Shown piece after piece: positions 1 through 9,354 of a DNA stretch of 64,000 nucleotides. Position 1 is the stretch's first letter; each line of letters starts with the position of its first letter. The notes beneath the pieces are model-generated. The model was given only the letters and a program-made list of their open reading frames with translations. It ran no database searches and was not told where the DNA came from. A program made the translations under genes and the position numbers. Source of the stretch: Dyella lipolytica (GTDB lineage Bacteria; Pseudomonadota; Gammaproteobacteria; Xanthomonadales; Rhodanobacteraceae); NCBI RefSeq assembly GCF_030160075.1, contig NZ_BSNQ01000003.1:986625-1050624 (forward strand), in the 5' to 3' direction.

Positions 1-459
1 GGCCGACGTCCAGATCGGCCCGTCGGTGATGAAGATGCGATCCTCTTCCATCTTCACCTTGGGAAAACTGTTCTGCAGTTGTCGCGCCAACAACCAATGC
101 GTGGTGGCGCGGCGGCCATCAAGCAGACCGGCTTCGGCGAGAACAAAGGCGCCGGTGCAGATCGCCGCGACGCGGCGCGACCATTGCGGTGCTTCGCGCA
201 CGAAGTCGAGCAGCGCCGGCGTCGTCTCCGGCACGCCCACGCCACCGGCAACCAGCAAGGTATCGAACGACTGCCGCTCGAGGGGCCGCGTTTCCATGCT
301 CATGCCGAGCGAACTGGCGATCGGACCGCCCGTTTCGGAGTAATAGCCGACGTCGTACACGGCGTCGTCCACCGTGATGTTGGCGAATTCGAACGCGGAC
401 GCGGCGGCCAGGCACATGACCTGGAAGCCTGGGAAAACCACGAATCCGACGCGTTGCAT
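1..459 (-). CDS. GlxA-family transcriptional regulator, N-terminal part (truncated by window edge)
   Basis: The minus-strand frame opens with ATG at 459 and runs off the left edge, so 153 residues are visible. They form the DJ-1/PfpI-like amidase-type domain found at the N terminus of GlxA-type AraC-family regulators. The visible signature is ICTGAFVLAEAGLLDGRRA followed by TTHW, around residues 104-126, which is highly typical of the family. The C-terminal AraC helix-turn-helix domain would lie outside the window. The gene is divergent from the short-chain dehydrogenase starting at 582, with about 120 bp between them. This layout usually means the regulator controls its neighbour, but that is inference. 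The effector molecule is unknown. Confidence 0.85.
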   Translation of the reverse strand, partial: MQRVGFVVFPGFQVMCLAAASAFEFANITVDDAVYDVGYYSETGGPIASSLGMSMETRPLERQSFDTLLVAGGVGVPETTPALLDFVREAPQWSRRVAAICTGAFVLAEAGLLDGRRATTHWLLARQLQNSFPKVKMEEDRIFITDGPIWTSA

Positions 460-581
460 GGCAGCCTCCGGTAGATGACCTAAAAGGTGGCATCTACGAC
501 ATTTAAGTCTAGGTGCGGCCCGCGTACAACTATCTCAAGGCATCGACATACCGCCGGTGCTTCCTCATCGGAGATAGCGAC

Positions 582-1382
582 ATGAACACCTCATCCAAGG
601 GCACTGCCCTGATCACCGGCGCTTCCAGCGGCATCGGCGCCATCTACGCCGACCGTCTGGCGCGCCGCGGCTACGACCTTATTTTGGTAGCGCGCAACCG
701 CGAACGTCTTGATCAGCTGGCTCGCCGTTTGTCGGATGCCACGGGCCGCGCCATCCAGGTCTTTCCAGCCGACTTGAACAACGCCGCCGATCTGGCCGCG
801 GTGGAAAATCTTCTGCGTACCGACAAGAGCATCACGACGCTGGTCAACAACGCCGGCTTCGGCGCCGCCACGCCGCTGCTGCAATCTGACGTGGCGAAGA
901 TGGACGAGATGATTTCGCTCAACGTGAGCGCACTCACCCGCCTCACCTACGCTGCTGCGCCCGGCCTCGTGGAACGCGGCCATGGCGCGATCATCAACAT
1001 CGCATCGATCGTGGCCATCGCACCGGAACTTCTCAACGGCGTGTACTCGGGAAGCAAGGCATTCGTGCTCGCTTTTACCCAGTCGCTTCATCACGAACTT
1101 GCAGACAAAGGCGTGCGTGTGCAGGCGGTGCTTCCCGGCGCCACGGCTACGGAATTTTGGGATGTCGCAGGCGTACCGATAAGCCATCTGCCTGCGCAGA
1201 TTGTGATGCCCGCTGAAGACATGGTGGATGCCGCGTTGGCCGGACTCGATCAGGGCGAACTGGTGACGATTCCGGCGCTGCCCGAAGCAGCCGACTGGCA
1301 GGCATACGAAGATGCGCGGCAGAAGATGTCGCCCAATCTCTCGCGTTCGCAACCGGCGGCACGCTATCGCATCGCCGGTTGA
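582..1382 (+). CDS. Short-chain dehydrogenase/reductase (SDR family)
   Basis: A 266-residue protein with the classical SDR layout. It has the NAD(P)-binding TGASSGIG motif near residues 12-19, the NNAG motif near residue 87, and the catalytic YxxxK pair at Tyr155 and Lys159. An upstream in-frame start at 513 would add 23 residues, but ATG 582 places the cofactor motif at the usual distance from the N terminus and was preferred. The basic residues after the first strand (ARNRERL) suggest NADP(H) preference. The substrate cannot be read from sequence. It is divergent from the GlxA-type regulator and probably controlled by it. It is not obviously part of the exopolysaccharide genes that follow. 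Confidence 0.9.
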   Translation: MNTSSKGTALITGASSGIGAIYADRLARRGYDLILVARNRERLDQLARRLSDATGRAIQVFPADLNNAADLAAVENLLRTDKSITTLVNNAGFGAATPLLQSDVAKMDEMISLNVSALTRLTYAAAPGLVERGHGAIINIASIVAIAPELLNGVYSGSKAFVLAFTQSLHHELADKGVRVQAVLPGATATEFWDVAGVPISHLPAQIVMPAEDMVDAALAGLDQGELVTIPALPEAADWQAYEDARQKMSPNLSRSQPAARYRIAG

Positions 1383-1454
1383 TCGCTTTATATTATTGAA
1401 TTATATGTGATTATTAAGAGGCCTGATGGGTGGCAGAGTTCAGTAGGGAGCGAC

Positions 1455-1483
1455 ATGACACACGGCCTGCGGCCCTGTGTCAT
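1455..1483 (+). terminator. Imperfect stem-loop in the gap after the SDR gene
   Basis: A 13-bp stem (12 of 13 positions paired) with a three-base loop lies about 70 bp downstream of the SDR stop. No clear T-run follows, so it is only a possible terminator or mRNA 3' structure. The rest of the gap from 1383 to 1656 has an AT-rich stretch at about 1386-1420 and no recognisable gene. Confidence 0.35.
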
Positions 1484-1656
1484 CCTTGAATAACAGCCAT
1501 GGCTCAAAGTAAGTTGCCGCGCTGTGAGGGGAAAACCGTGCGCTCTGTCCTTGGCTCCACTATGCCTACTGTCAATGGCGGGATTCACTAGCTGCATCTA
1601 TCCAACGTCGTTGCGTCGGCATTTGCTGTCCATGTTTTCCGACAAGGAATGCAACC

Positions 1657-2667
1657 ATGAAGGTATTGGTTACCGGTACCGCCGGATTCATCGGGTCCCA
1701 TGTCGCCACCCGTCTGCTTGACCGCGGCGACGAAGTGATCGGCGTCGACAATCTCAACGACTATTACGATGTGACGTTGAAGAAGGCGCGCCTGGCGCGT
1801 TTCGCCGAACGTCCCAACTACACGCACATTCACGCGGACTTGGCAGACCGGCCGGCGATCGAGCGCGCTTTTGCCACCCATAAGCCGCAGCGCGTTATCA
1901 ACCTCGCTGCGCAAGCCGGTGTCCGTTACGCCGCCGAAAACCCGCATGTGTATGTAAGCAGTAATGTCACCGGTTTTCTGCACATCCTGGAGGGATGCCG
2001 CCACCACGGCGTGGAGCATCTGGTGTTTGCCTCCACCAGTTCGGTTTACGGTGCCAATACGTTGATGCCTTTTTCCGAGCATCGATCCACCGAACACCCG
2101 CTTACGCTTTACGCGGCGAGCAAGAAGGCCAATGAGCAGATGGCGCATAGTTACGCGCATCTCTATGGCATTCCGAGTACCGGTTTGCGCTTCTTCACGG
2201 TGTATGGCCCCTGGGGACGCCCTGACATGGCGTTATTTCTGTTTACCAAGGCCATGCTCGCTGGCGAGCCGATCAAGGTGTTCAACCACGGCAGGCACAA
2301 GCGCAGCTTTACCTATGTGGACGACATCGCCGAGGGTGTCGTACGTACGCTGGACGTTGTTCCTAAAAAGGTCGCGAATTGGAATGGCAACGCGCCCGAT
2401 CCCGCCACCAGTGGCGTGGCACCCTACTCTCTCTACAACATCGGCAACGAGCAGCCTGTGGAGCTGCTGCGTTACATCGAAGTGCTGGAAGAATGTCTCG
2501 GGCGCAAGGCGCAGATGCAAATGTTGCCGCTGCAGGCCGGCGACGTGCCGGATACCGAGGCGGACGTTTCCGGACTGGTCAACGCGGTCGGATATCGTCC
2601 GCAAGTTTCGGTTGAAACAGGCGTCGCCAATTTTGTGCGTTGGTACCGCGAGTACTACCACGTGTGA
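1657..2667 (+). CDS. UDP-glucuronate 4-epimerase-like NAD-dependent epimerase
   Basis: A 336-residue extended SDR with the N-terminal [12 protein letters not shown]-binding motif at residues 7-15 and the catalytic Tyr152/Lys156 pair in YAASK. The segment [16 protein letters not shown] after the second strand is characteristic of the CapI/LpsL-type UDP-glucuronate 4-epimerases, and the length is typical. The expected reaction is UDP-glucuronate to UDP-galacturonate in the cytoplasm, supplying an acidic sugar for polysaccharide. AAGGA lies just ahead of ATG 1657. It precedes several EPS-related genes on the same strand, so a precursor-supply role in the EPS pathway is the natural reading. A UDP-glucose dehydrogenase is not in this window. 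A related UDP-hexose 4-epimerase activity cannot be fully excluded. Confidence 0.85.
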   Translation: MKVLVTGTAGFIGSHVATRLLDRGDEVIGVDNLNDYYDVTLKKARLARFAERPNYTHIHADLADRPAIERAFATHKPQRVINLAAQAGVRYAAENPHVYVSSNVTGFLHILEGCRHHGVEHLVFASTSSVYGANTLMPFSEHRSTEHPLTLYAASKKANEQMAHSYAHLYGIPSTGLRFFTVYGPWGRPDMALFLFTKAMLAGEPIKVFNHGRHKRSFTYVDDIAEGVVRTLDVVPKKVANWNGNAPDPATSGVAPYSLYNIGNEQPVELLRYIEVLEECLGRKAQMQMLPLQAGDVPDTEADVSGLVNAVGYRPQVSVETGVANFVRWYREYYHV

Positions 2668-2738
2668 TGTTGCCGACGCATCGCCATTGAGCTTGATAGC
2701 AGTCGTCAAGCTTGACGCGATCGATTAGGGGGCACGAG

Positions 2739-4457
2739 GTGATCATCGACTATCGTAACGGACCCACTCCCACCGACCTGGATACGCAGCTGTGCATCAT
2801 CGGTGCAGGCGCCGCTGGCATTGCCATCGCGCAAGCCTTCGTCGGTACGTCGATCGACGTGTGCATCGTTGAAAGCGGAGGTCGAGCCGGTGCGCACGAC
2901 ATCCAGGCGCTCTATCACGGCGAATCCGTCGGAACTCCGCACTTCAACCCGGGCATGTCGCGTATGCGCGTGTTCGGCGGCAGCTGCAATCTGTGGGGCG
3001 GCGGTTGCATTCCGCTGAGCGAAATGGACATGAGCCATCGGGACTGGGTCCCACATAGTGGCTGGCCACTCTCGTATGCCGAACTCGTGCCGTATTACGA
3101 AAGGGCGCAGTCGTTCTGCCAGATTGAATCGCATGCGTTCGAGGAAGGTTCGTTCCTCACCCCGCCGTCGCGAACACCGCATTCCTTCGACGACACGACG
3201 CTGATCAATCGGATCTTTGCGCGCAGCCCCGTGCTTTTTGGCGAAGCGTACGAAGCTGAGCTTGCAAAGGCCCCGAACATCAAACTCCTGCTGCACGCCA
3301 ATCTGCTCGAGCTGGAGTCTGTTCCCTCGGGAATGTCCATTCACAGTGCGCGCATTGGTTCGCTCGACGGCCGTCGAGGCACGATTCGCGCGCAGCACTT
3401 CGTGCTTGCCTGCGGCGCGATCGAAAACGCCAGGCTGCTGCTGCTGTCGAACTCGGTCGCGCGGAACGGGCTGGGCAACGACCGCGATCTGGTCGGCCGC
3501 TTCTTTATGGATCATCCGGCGGGCAAGCTCGGTACGCTCTACGCGCAGAACCACGAGCACGTAACGCGGCCCTACGATCGCAACGGCGGCAAAGGTCCGG
3601 CACCGGTATTTCCCGAGTTGTGTCTGTCGGACGAAAGCCAGCGTGCACATCGCCTTTTGAATGCACGCGTCCGTCCGGTGCCTGTGGAAGGCCCCGTTCC
3701 CGATGGTCTTCACGCCCTGCGCAAACTGCGGGCAGCATTGCGGCCACCGGTGCAGGACGAAGGTTCGGTCGTGGAGAAACAGATCACTGACGCACTGAAG
3801 ATCGGCGCGTGGCGCAACAAGAATGCGGTACCCGAAACGCCCGAGAGTATCGGCAAGCTCGCCTTGAAACTTGGCCTCAGTGTGGGAGACATCGCCCAGG
3901 CCGCCTGGCGCAAATGGGCGGGTAAGCCGGTGACGGAAAGCTCCCACGTCGACCTGGTCGGGTATTTCGAGCAGGCGCCCAATCCAAACAGTCGTGTCAC
4001 CTTGTCGGACGTGCACGATGCCCTGGGACAGCGGAAGGTCCGTGTCGATTGGCAGCTCACGTCGCTGGACCAGCGTACCTATCGCACCGCCGCGATGCTC
4101 TTCAACACGAGGATTGCCGCCGCGTGTCAGGGACGTTATGAGCCCGAACCGTGGCTGCTTGAGGGAGACCGCGCAGTCCCGGGTGTTCGCACCACAGCGC
4201 ACCACCTCGGTACGACCCGGATGGCTGACGATCCCCATCAGGGTGTCGTCGATCGGCACTGTCGCGTACACGGCATCGCCAACTTGCATATCGCCGGCGG
4301 CTCGGTTTTCCCGACCGGAGGCTGGGCATTTCCCACCTTCACCATCGTCGCCCTGAGCCTGCGGCTTGCCGAGCAGCTGCGCGTGCTGCTCGACAAAGCA
4401 GAACAAAGCGTACGCACCACGTCGCAACACGGAAACGTTGCGCACAATGCAGAGTAG
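2739..4457 (+). CDS. GMC-family FAD-dependent oxidoreductase
   Basis: A protein of about 572 residues. It has the FAD dinucleotide-binding motif IIGAGAAG near residue 20, a MDHP segment near residue 257, and the C-terminal GMC signature HHLGTTRM near residue 487, followed by GWAFPTFTIVAL. GTG 2739 was chosen as start because AGGGGG sits six bases upstream; TTG 2712 is an in-frame alternative without such a site. GMC enzymes oxidise alcohols of sugars, sterols or other small molecules. The three-base gap to the phosphopantetheinyl transferase gene suggests co-transcription and a possible tailoring role for the EPS or the NRPS/PKS product. The substrate is not predictable from this sequence. 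Confidence 0.85.
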   Translation: MIIDYRNGPTPTDLDTQLCIIGAGAAGIAIAQAFVGTSIDVCIVESGGRAGAHDIQALYHGESVGTPHFNPGMSRMRVFGGSCNLWGGGCIPLSEMDMSHRDWVPHSGWPLSYAELVPYYERAQSFCQIESHAFEEGSFLTPPSRTPHSFDDTTLINRIFARSPVLFGEAYEAELAKAPNIKLLLHANLLELESVPSGMSIHSARIGSLDGRRGTIRAQHFVLACGAIENARLLLLSNSVARNGLGNDRDLVGRFFMDHPAGKLGTLYAQNHEHVTRPYDRNGGKGPAPVFPELCLSDESQRAHRLLNARVRPVPVEGPVPDGLHALRKLRAALRPPVQDEGSVVEKQITDALKIGAWRNKNAVPETPESIGKLALKLGLSVGDIAQAAWRKWAGKPVTESSHVDLVGYFEQAPNPNSRVTLSDVHDALGQRKVRVDWQLTSLDQRTYRTAAMLFNTRIAAACQGRYEPEPWLLEGDRAVPGVRTTAHHLGTTRMADDPHQGVVDRHCRVHGIANLHIAGGSVFPTGGWAFPTFTIVALSLRLAEQLRVLLDKAEQSVRTTSQHGNVAHNAE

Positions 4458-4460
4458 AGA

Positions 4461-5219
4461 ATGGTGAGCAATCACCGCATAGCAACAACGGATTTCGCAG
4501 AAACTGCCCGATACGCTTTGGCGTGTTCCGGGTTTGGCCGCCCTGCTGCAGACGAAGCACGCATTGTGCTGTTCGATAGTGCCGCATGGGCCGCGTACGC
4601 TCATATGGCCGATGAATGGCTCGATGCAAACGAGCGCGCGCGTGCGGCACGTTTTCACTTCGAACGCGACTATCTCGCTTACGTTATGGCGCACGCTATA
4701 TGGCGCATAGCGCTGAGCGTATGTCTCGGCACGGAAACCGATCGTGTGCCGCTAACGCATACGTCTAATGGACAACCGCAGTTGCCAGGAACTAGCCTGT
4801 CCACCAGCCTCAGCCATAGCGGCAACTACGTAGCGATGGCTATCTGTGGTGCGCCGACAGTCGGCATCGACATAGAGCAGTCGCCGCCGCGGATCGTGCT
4901 GGATGATCTGCTTACCACGATATGCACTCCAGCCGAAGCGGCCGCCCTGCAAGAACTGCCACCAGCGGCTCGTACACAAACACTGCTGACGTTATGGACG
5001 CGCAAGGAAGCGCTACTCAAGGCGTTCGGCGTCGGGCTGGCTCAAGCGCCCGCCACGCTGTCGGCCATGTCGGACGAGCCGGTCGCGCCACCCGCTCAAG
5101 CGGTCGGCCCATGGCCGTGCCGCGTACGTACCCTGGAAGTACCGTTCGATTGCGTCGGTGCATTGGCCGCTCCGGTCGCGGTCGTGGCATGCAACCTGCA
5201 TTATCTTTCGGTAGCGTAA
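4461..5219 (+). CDS. 4'-phosphopantetheinyl transferase, Sfp type
   Basis: A 252-residue protein of the Sfp/Gsp superfamily. The Mg-binding motif VGIDIE is near residue 133 and the second signature WTRKEALLKAFGVGL near residue 178, with SLSHSG ahead of the first. Such enzymes transfer phosphopantetheine from CoA to a conserved serine of carrier-protein domains. It lies about 8 kb upstream of the hybrid PKS/NRPS genes, which contain four carrier domains needing exactly this activation (GGDSL, LGLDSL and two GGHSL). A dedicated activator is therefore likely. Its length and motif order are normal and nothing looks broken. Confidence 0.93.
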   Translation: MVSNHRIATTDFAETARYALACSGFGRPAADEARIVLFDSAAWAAYAHMADEWLDANERARAARFHFERDYLAYVMAHAIWRIALSVCLGTETDRVPLTHTSNGQPQLPGTSLSTSLSHSGNYVAMAICGAPTVGIDIEQSPPRIVLDDLLTTICTPAEAAALQELPPAARTQTLLTLWTRKEALLKAFGVGLAQAPATLSAMSDEPVAPPAQAVGPWPCRVRTLEVPFDCVGALAAPVAVVACNLHYLSVA

Positions 5220-5242
5220 GTGGTAATTCTTCAGCGAATACG

Positions 5243-5266
5243 GCCCGCGCCAGATGCGGCGCGGGC
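5243..5266 (+). terminator. GC-rich hairpin downstream of the phosphopantetheinyl transferase
   Basis: A perfect 9-bp stem (5243-5251 with 5258-5266) with a six-base loop lies 23 bases after the stop. There is no T-run after it, so termination is plausible but not proven. Two TTGACA hexamers at 5315-5320 and 5339-5344 follow and may mark a promoter for the sugar transferase gene, although no good -10 box accompanies them. Confidence 0.45.
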
Positions 5267-5421
5267 TGAGAAGGCTTGCCCCGAAGCGCACACCTGTAAC
5301 ACTGTTTCATAAAGTTGACAGTCGGTTTCGTGGTGTGCTTGACACGTCGACAACACGAAATAACGGGCGTAGCCTAGATCTCTGCCGTAAGGAATGACGG
5401 CATTGGGGAGGGGGATATCGG

Positions 5422-6822
5422 ATGCTTCGCTTTTCGCGGCCCAAGACGGTCCATCGGATCGCCCTGCTCGGCTTTGGCGAGTTGCTGGTTCTTGCCGGCT
5501 CGCTGAATCTTGCCACTCACATACGTTACTTCCGATATCCGGAAGAACTGGTGCAATTCTCCTATCGGATGCCGGAGCGGTCTTTCATATTCGCCGTAGC
5601 CATGTTGTTGAGCATGGCGGCGCTCGGTTTATACGACACGCATATGCGCACCAACTGGTTCGGCGTGTTGGCGCATCAGGTCGTCGCATTCATCGTTGGC
5701 ACGGTTTTTCTGAGCGTTGGCTACTACGTGCTGCCGCAGGCCTACGTTGGCCGCGGCGTGATGACGATAGCGCTGCTGCTCGGTTTCGTGGGGGTAACCG
5801 CATTTCGCACGGTATTTCTGCGCCTTTGCGACATCAAAGCGCTCAAGCGCCGCGTGCTCATCCTCGGTGCCGGCGAACGTGCGTCCCAGTTCCACTTCCG
5901 CATGCGTCGGCGTTCGGATCGTCGCAACTTCTGCCTGGTGGGTTACGTGCCGCGGCCGAACGAAATCGTCGCTGTGCCGTTCGACCAACTGATCCATGGC
6001 GATCAGCCTCTGCACGCGGTCATACAGGTCCAGCAGGTGGACGAAATTGTGGTGGGTGTCGACGACCGGCGCGGCAGCCTGCCGATGGACGACTTGCTCG
6101 AATGCAAGCAGCTGGGTGTTCCCGTCACCGACCTTGCGACATTTTTCGAGCGCGAGTCGGGCCGTGTGCAGTTGGGATTGGTGGATCCGTCATGGCTGGT
6201 ATTTTCGGCGGGATTCCACGCCACACCGCTGCGCCTGGTCAGCAAGCGCTGTTTCGATCTCGCTGTTGCTGTCGTGATCATCGCGCTCTCCTGGCCGCTT
6301 ATGCTTGGCGTTTGGCTGGCGATTCGCTTGGAGTCCGGTCCCGGACAACCGATCCTCTATCGCCAAGAGCGTGTCGGCGAACACGGCCAAACGTTCTGGA
6401 TGGTGAAATTTCGCAGCATGCGCACCGATGCGGAACGTGACGGCGTAGCACGCTGGGCCAGCAAACAGGACGACCGGGTGACCCGCGTCGGTCGTATTAC
6501 GCGCAAGCTCAGGCTCGATGAATTGCCGCAATTGTGGAACGTACTCACCGGTGACATGAGCATCGTCGGGCCACGTCCTGAGCGCCCGCAATTCGTGAGC
6601 GAATTGGCGACGAAAATCCGCTACTACAACGTGCGCCACTCGCTCAAGCCGGGTCTCACTGGTTGGGCGCAGCTGCTTTACCCCTACGGAGCGTCCGAAC
6701 AGGAAGCCGCCGAGAAGCTCAAATACGACCTGTTCTACGTCAAGAACCACAATCTTGTGCTCGACTTGTTGATCCTGATCCAGACCTTGGAAGTCGTGTT
6801 GTTCGGGCGCGGTGCACGCTAA
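5422..6822 (+). CDS. EPS-priming polyprenyl-phosphate sugar transferase (EpsB_2/exosortase-associated type)
   Basis: A 466-residue membrane protein. Its N-terminal half has several hydrophobic segments (roughly residues 10-30, 48-70, 80-105, 108-130) and a Rossmann-like segment starting LILGAGERA. The C-terminal half is a bacterial sugar transferase domain, with KRCFDLAVAVVIIALSWPLM, then YRQERVGEHG, then LDELPQLWNVLTGDMSIVGP and RPERP. Members transfer sugar-1-phosphate from UDP-sugar to undecaprenyl phosphate and so start repeat-unit synthesis. The N-terminal organisation resembles the sugar transferase family found next to exosortase systems. A strong GGGAGGGGG stretch precedes ATG 5422. 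It should provide the first step for the glycosyltransferases at 27.7-37.2 kb. Confidence 0.9.
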   Translation: MLRFSRPKTVHRIALLGFGELLVLAGSLNLATHIRYFRYPEELVQFSYRMPERSFIFAVAMLLSMAALGLYDTHMRTNWFGVLAHQVVAFIVGTVFLSVGYYVLPQAYVGRGVMTIALLLGFVGVTAFRTVFLRLCDIKALKRRVLILGAGERASQFHFRMRRRSDRRNFCLVGYVPRPNEIVAVPFDQLIHGDQPLHAVIQVQQVDEIVVGVDDRRGSLPMDDLLECKQLGVPVTDLATFFERESGRVQLGLVDPSWLVFSAGFHATPLRLVSKRCFDLAVAVVIIALSWPLMLGVWLAIRLESGPGQPILYRQERVGEHGQTFWMVKFRSMRTDAERDGVARWASKQDDRVTRVGRITRKLRLDELPQLWNVLTGDMSIVGPRPERPQFVSELATKIRYYNVRHSLKPGLTGWAQLLYPYGASEQEAAEKLKYDLFYVKNHNLVLDLLILIQTLEVVLFGRGAR

Positions 6823-6843
6823 CTGACATCGAGCGCTGCAGAC

Positions 6844-9288
6844 ATGCACAACTCGACCCATGCTGGCCGATTTCACCTTCTACGCATCAATAATCGCATT
6901 GCCCTCGCGTTGTTCGCTTTGATAGCGACGGCGGCATATGCCACTGCTTTGCAACAGCCCGCCGCGCCCGCGCAGCCGACAGCCCCTGCATTGCATTTGG
7001 CAGCGCATCCACGTCTCTTGCTCGACGCGGCGACGTTGGCCCTGCTCCGTCAAAACGCGGCAGCGAAAACGCCGGCATGGCGTGAGCTTAGAAATTCCTG
7101 CGACACCTATCTTGGTGGCACGGTCAACGATCCTCATGGCGATGCTTACCCGAACCATCCGAATCTTGGTGCGGGCTATCAGGGCGACACCTACTTCTCC
7201 GCCTTGCTCGACGAAGGCATGTGCTACCAAGTGCTCAAGGCAAGCAATTCGAAGGCGGCGGCAGAGTATGGCGCCAAGGCCGTCGATATCCTGATGAAGA
7301 TGTCCACGCCCTTCGCGCATGCCGCCGGCAATCGTGGCTGGAATCCGTGCACCGACGATGGCTATGGCATTCGCTTCTACGGCGTCGGCTTCGGGCTGGG
7401 TTATGACTGGGTATACGAACTGCTGACGCCGGACCAGCGTCACCAGGTCTACACCACGGCGAATGCATGGCTCAACGCGTGGGAAACGCCCTCCCCCTTC
7501 GGCTGCGCCAACTTCGAATACCGACATCCGCAAAGCAACTACTTCGCCGGTTACTTCCACGCCAAGGCCGTCATTGCGCTGGCCACCTACGACGAAAATC
7601 CAGTCGCGCCGGCGCAATGGACGGATTGGCTGCAAGACCAGTTCGATCGTCGCGTGCTGCCGTATTACACAGCGCATTTGTCCGGCGGCGGTTGGCCGGA
7701 AGGATTTGGAAGCTACGCCACGCTGGGCATCCTCAACATGAGCCTCCCTGCGCGCGAAGTGAAGACCGCAACCGGAATCGATCTGGTGCATGCCGCAACG
7801 CCGTACTCGTTTCCGCTCGACAGCGCCGACTACCTGATGCATTTCACCTGGCCGTCGCGAGCCTACGTCGACGATCGCGACACCAATCACGCAACAGGAT
7901 CGCCACCGCCGCCGGGAACGGCGCAGACAGGCCTGGCGGTGCAGATCCTCGGTGAGCTCAACTACTGGCATTCGCCGACAGTCGGCGGTTTTCATACCTA
8001 TCTCAACGACATCAGGAAGGCCACAACCGATTTCCAAGCCGCCGATGCGTGGCTGACGTTTCTGGATAACGATCCACGAGCCCCGACCGTGCCGCTGGAC
8101 ACGTTGCCGCTGTCTTATCTCGCACCGGGCATGGGTGCCGTAGCGGCACGCTCCGACTGGACCACGCACGCCAGCTGGATGTCACTCCGTGCCGGCCCGT
8201 ACATCAACAACCCTGGCCAGGGCGAGGAAGGTTTCGACCAGGGCGGTCTTGCGTTAGTGCGCGGCGCGACTCCGCTGCTGGTCAACGCTTCGGGCTGGCT
8301 GGTGCACGAGCCCAAAGGCAGTGCCGACGAAGATCGCGCCTATGCCGACCTTTTCGCGGACTTCAACGGAACGCTGTACCGCGGTAACCGACAGCTCTAC
8401 AACATCTACTACGTGCGCAACATGCACGACAGCAGCGTACTCGATCGTTTCGGCCAGGCCGCCTACACCAGGGAAGACGACAAGGTTCGTACAGGAATCG
8501 CTTCCTACGAGGACGGTTCCGACTATGTCTACGTGCTGGCCACCCATCTCGAAGACATGTATCGCGCTTTCAGGCACGGGCCTGGCGTAGCCGCCTGGTC
8601 GCGCGAGATCGTGTATCTGCGGCCGAACCGTTTCGTGGTGTACGACCGCACCCGCAAAGGCGCGCCTTCATTCGATCAATACTTGGCCTTCCATTTCCCG
8701 GCGAATCTGCTTGCCGTCGCTACCACCGGCAGCGGCAAACGCCTGGACGTGAGTGACAACGGCGAATACGTTGGTGCCATGTTGCTCGTGCTGCCACAGA
8801 GCGCAGCGACAACGACCGTGCCGTTGTATCCAGACGACAAGCTCACCAAGGTTTGGCAAGTTCAAGTGCGCCCTGCCGACGCCGCCATCGAGCAACGCTG
8901 GCTTACCGTATTCGACTTGTCACCTACGGCGACCGCAGTAGCTGCGGCGAGTCCGGTCGCGATCACGCAAGGCGCGGCCATCGGTGTGCGGTTGGCTGCC
9001 GACGACGGTAACAGCGTCGTGATCAGCAGCCAGCTCGAACCCGGCGCACCCATCGCCGGAACCATCGCCTACGACATACCTGCCACCGCCGCGCACCACG
9101 TCATCGTGGAACTGGCACCGGATCGGCACTACGCCATCAACGTGTCCAAGCGCGGCGAGTTGCAACACATCAGCGTGAGTCCGGATGGACCTTACACGGC
9201 GAGTAACAAAGGCGTGCTCGATTTCGACGTGAGTGCATCCGGCACGGTGTGCCAACGAAGTGTCTCGTCTCATTCGCACTGCATATGA
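6844..9288 (+). CDS. Secreted heparinase II/III-like polysaccharide lyase candidate
   Basis: An 814-residue protein with a signal-peptide-like hydrophobic segment at about residues 17-38, ending near an Ala-rich site. The mature part begins with a helical region rich in Trp, Tyr and Asp of the alpha/alpha-toroid kind seen in heparinase II/III and alginate lyases. The second half, after about residue 420, looks like the beta-sandwich typical of heparinase II/III proteins (DQGGLALVRGATPLLVNASG; later FVVYDRT). It starts 21 bases after the priming transferase, so the two are probably co-transcribed. A periplasmic lyase inside an EPS operon usually trims or clears mislocalised polymer. Together with the upstream uronate epimerase this points to a uronic-acid-containing polysaccharide. 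The exact lyase family is not certain. Confidence 0.7.
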   Translation: MHNSTHAGRFHLLRINNRIALALFALIATAAYATALQQPAAPAQPTAPALHLAAHPRLLLDAATLALLRQNAAAKTPAWRELRNSCDTYLGGTVNDPHGDAYPNHPNLGAGYQGDTYFSALLDEGMCYQVLKASNSKAAAEYGAKAVDILMKMSTPFAHAAGNRGWNPCTDDGYGIRFYGVGFGLGYDWVYELLTPDQRHQVYTTANAWLNAWETPSPFGCANFEYRHPQSNYFAGYFHAKAVIALATYDENPVAPAQWTDWLQDQFDRRVLPYYTAHLSGGGWPEGFGSYATLGILNMSLPAREVKTATGIDLVHAATPYSFPLDSADYLMHFTWPSRAYVDDRDTNHATGSPPPPGTAQTGLAVQILGELNYWHSPTVGGFHTYLNDIRKATTDFQAADAWLTFLDNDPRAPTVPLDTLPLSYLAPGMGAVAARSDWTTHASWMSLRAGPYINNPGQGEEGFDQGGLALVRGATPLLVNASGWLVHEPKGSADEDRAYADLFADFNGTLYRGNRQLYNIYYVRNMHDSSVLDRFGQAAYTREDDKVRTGIASYEDGSDYVYVLATHLEDMYRAFRHGPGVAAWSREIVYLRPNRFVVYDRTRKGAPSFDQYLAFHFPANLLAVATTGSGKRLDVSDNGEYVGAMLLVLPQSAATTTVPLYPDDKLTKVWQVQVRPADAAIEQRWLTVFDLSPTATAVAAASPVAITQGAAIGVRLAADDGNSVVISSQLEPGAPIAGTIAYDIPATAAHHVIVELAPDRHYAINVSKRGELQHISVSPDGPYTASNKGVLDFDVSASGTVCQRSVSSHSHCI

Positions 9289-9354
9289 AGACACCACAAC
9301 GTTGATGCCCTACCCAGCGGAGCATCGTTGCTCGCACGGAAACCAAAGGCCTAC

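Noticed and set aside
591-1352. A 253-residue minus-strand frame opposite the SDR gene
   Set aside because: The SDR has all catalytic motifs; the antisense frame is His/Arg-rich low complexity.
2706-4694. A 662-residue open frame on the minus strand opposite the GMC oxidoreductase
   Set aside because: It has no recognisable domains and low-complexity composition typical of antisense frames in high-GC genes, while the plus strand has clear FAD and GMC motifs.
5300-5421. A sigma-54 promoter upstream of the priming transferase
   Set aside because: No GG-N10-GC pair with the TGGCAC/TTGC context was seen; only TTGACA hexamers without a matching -10 box.
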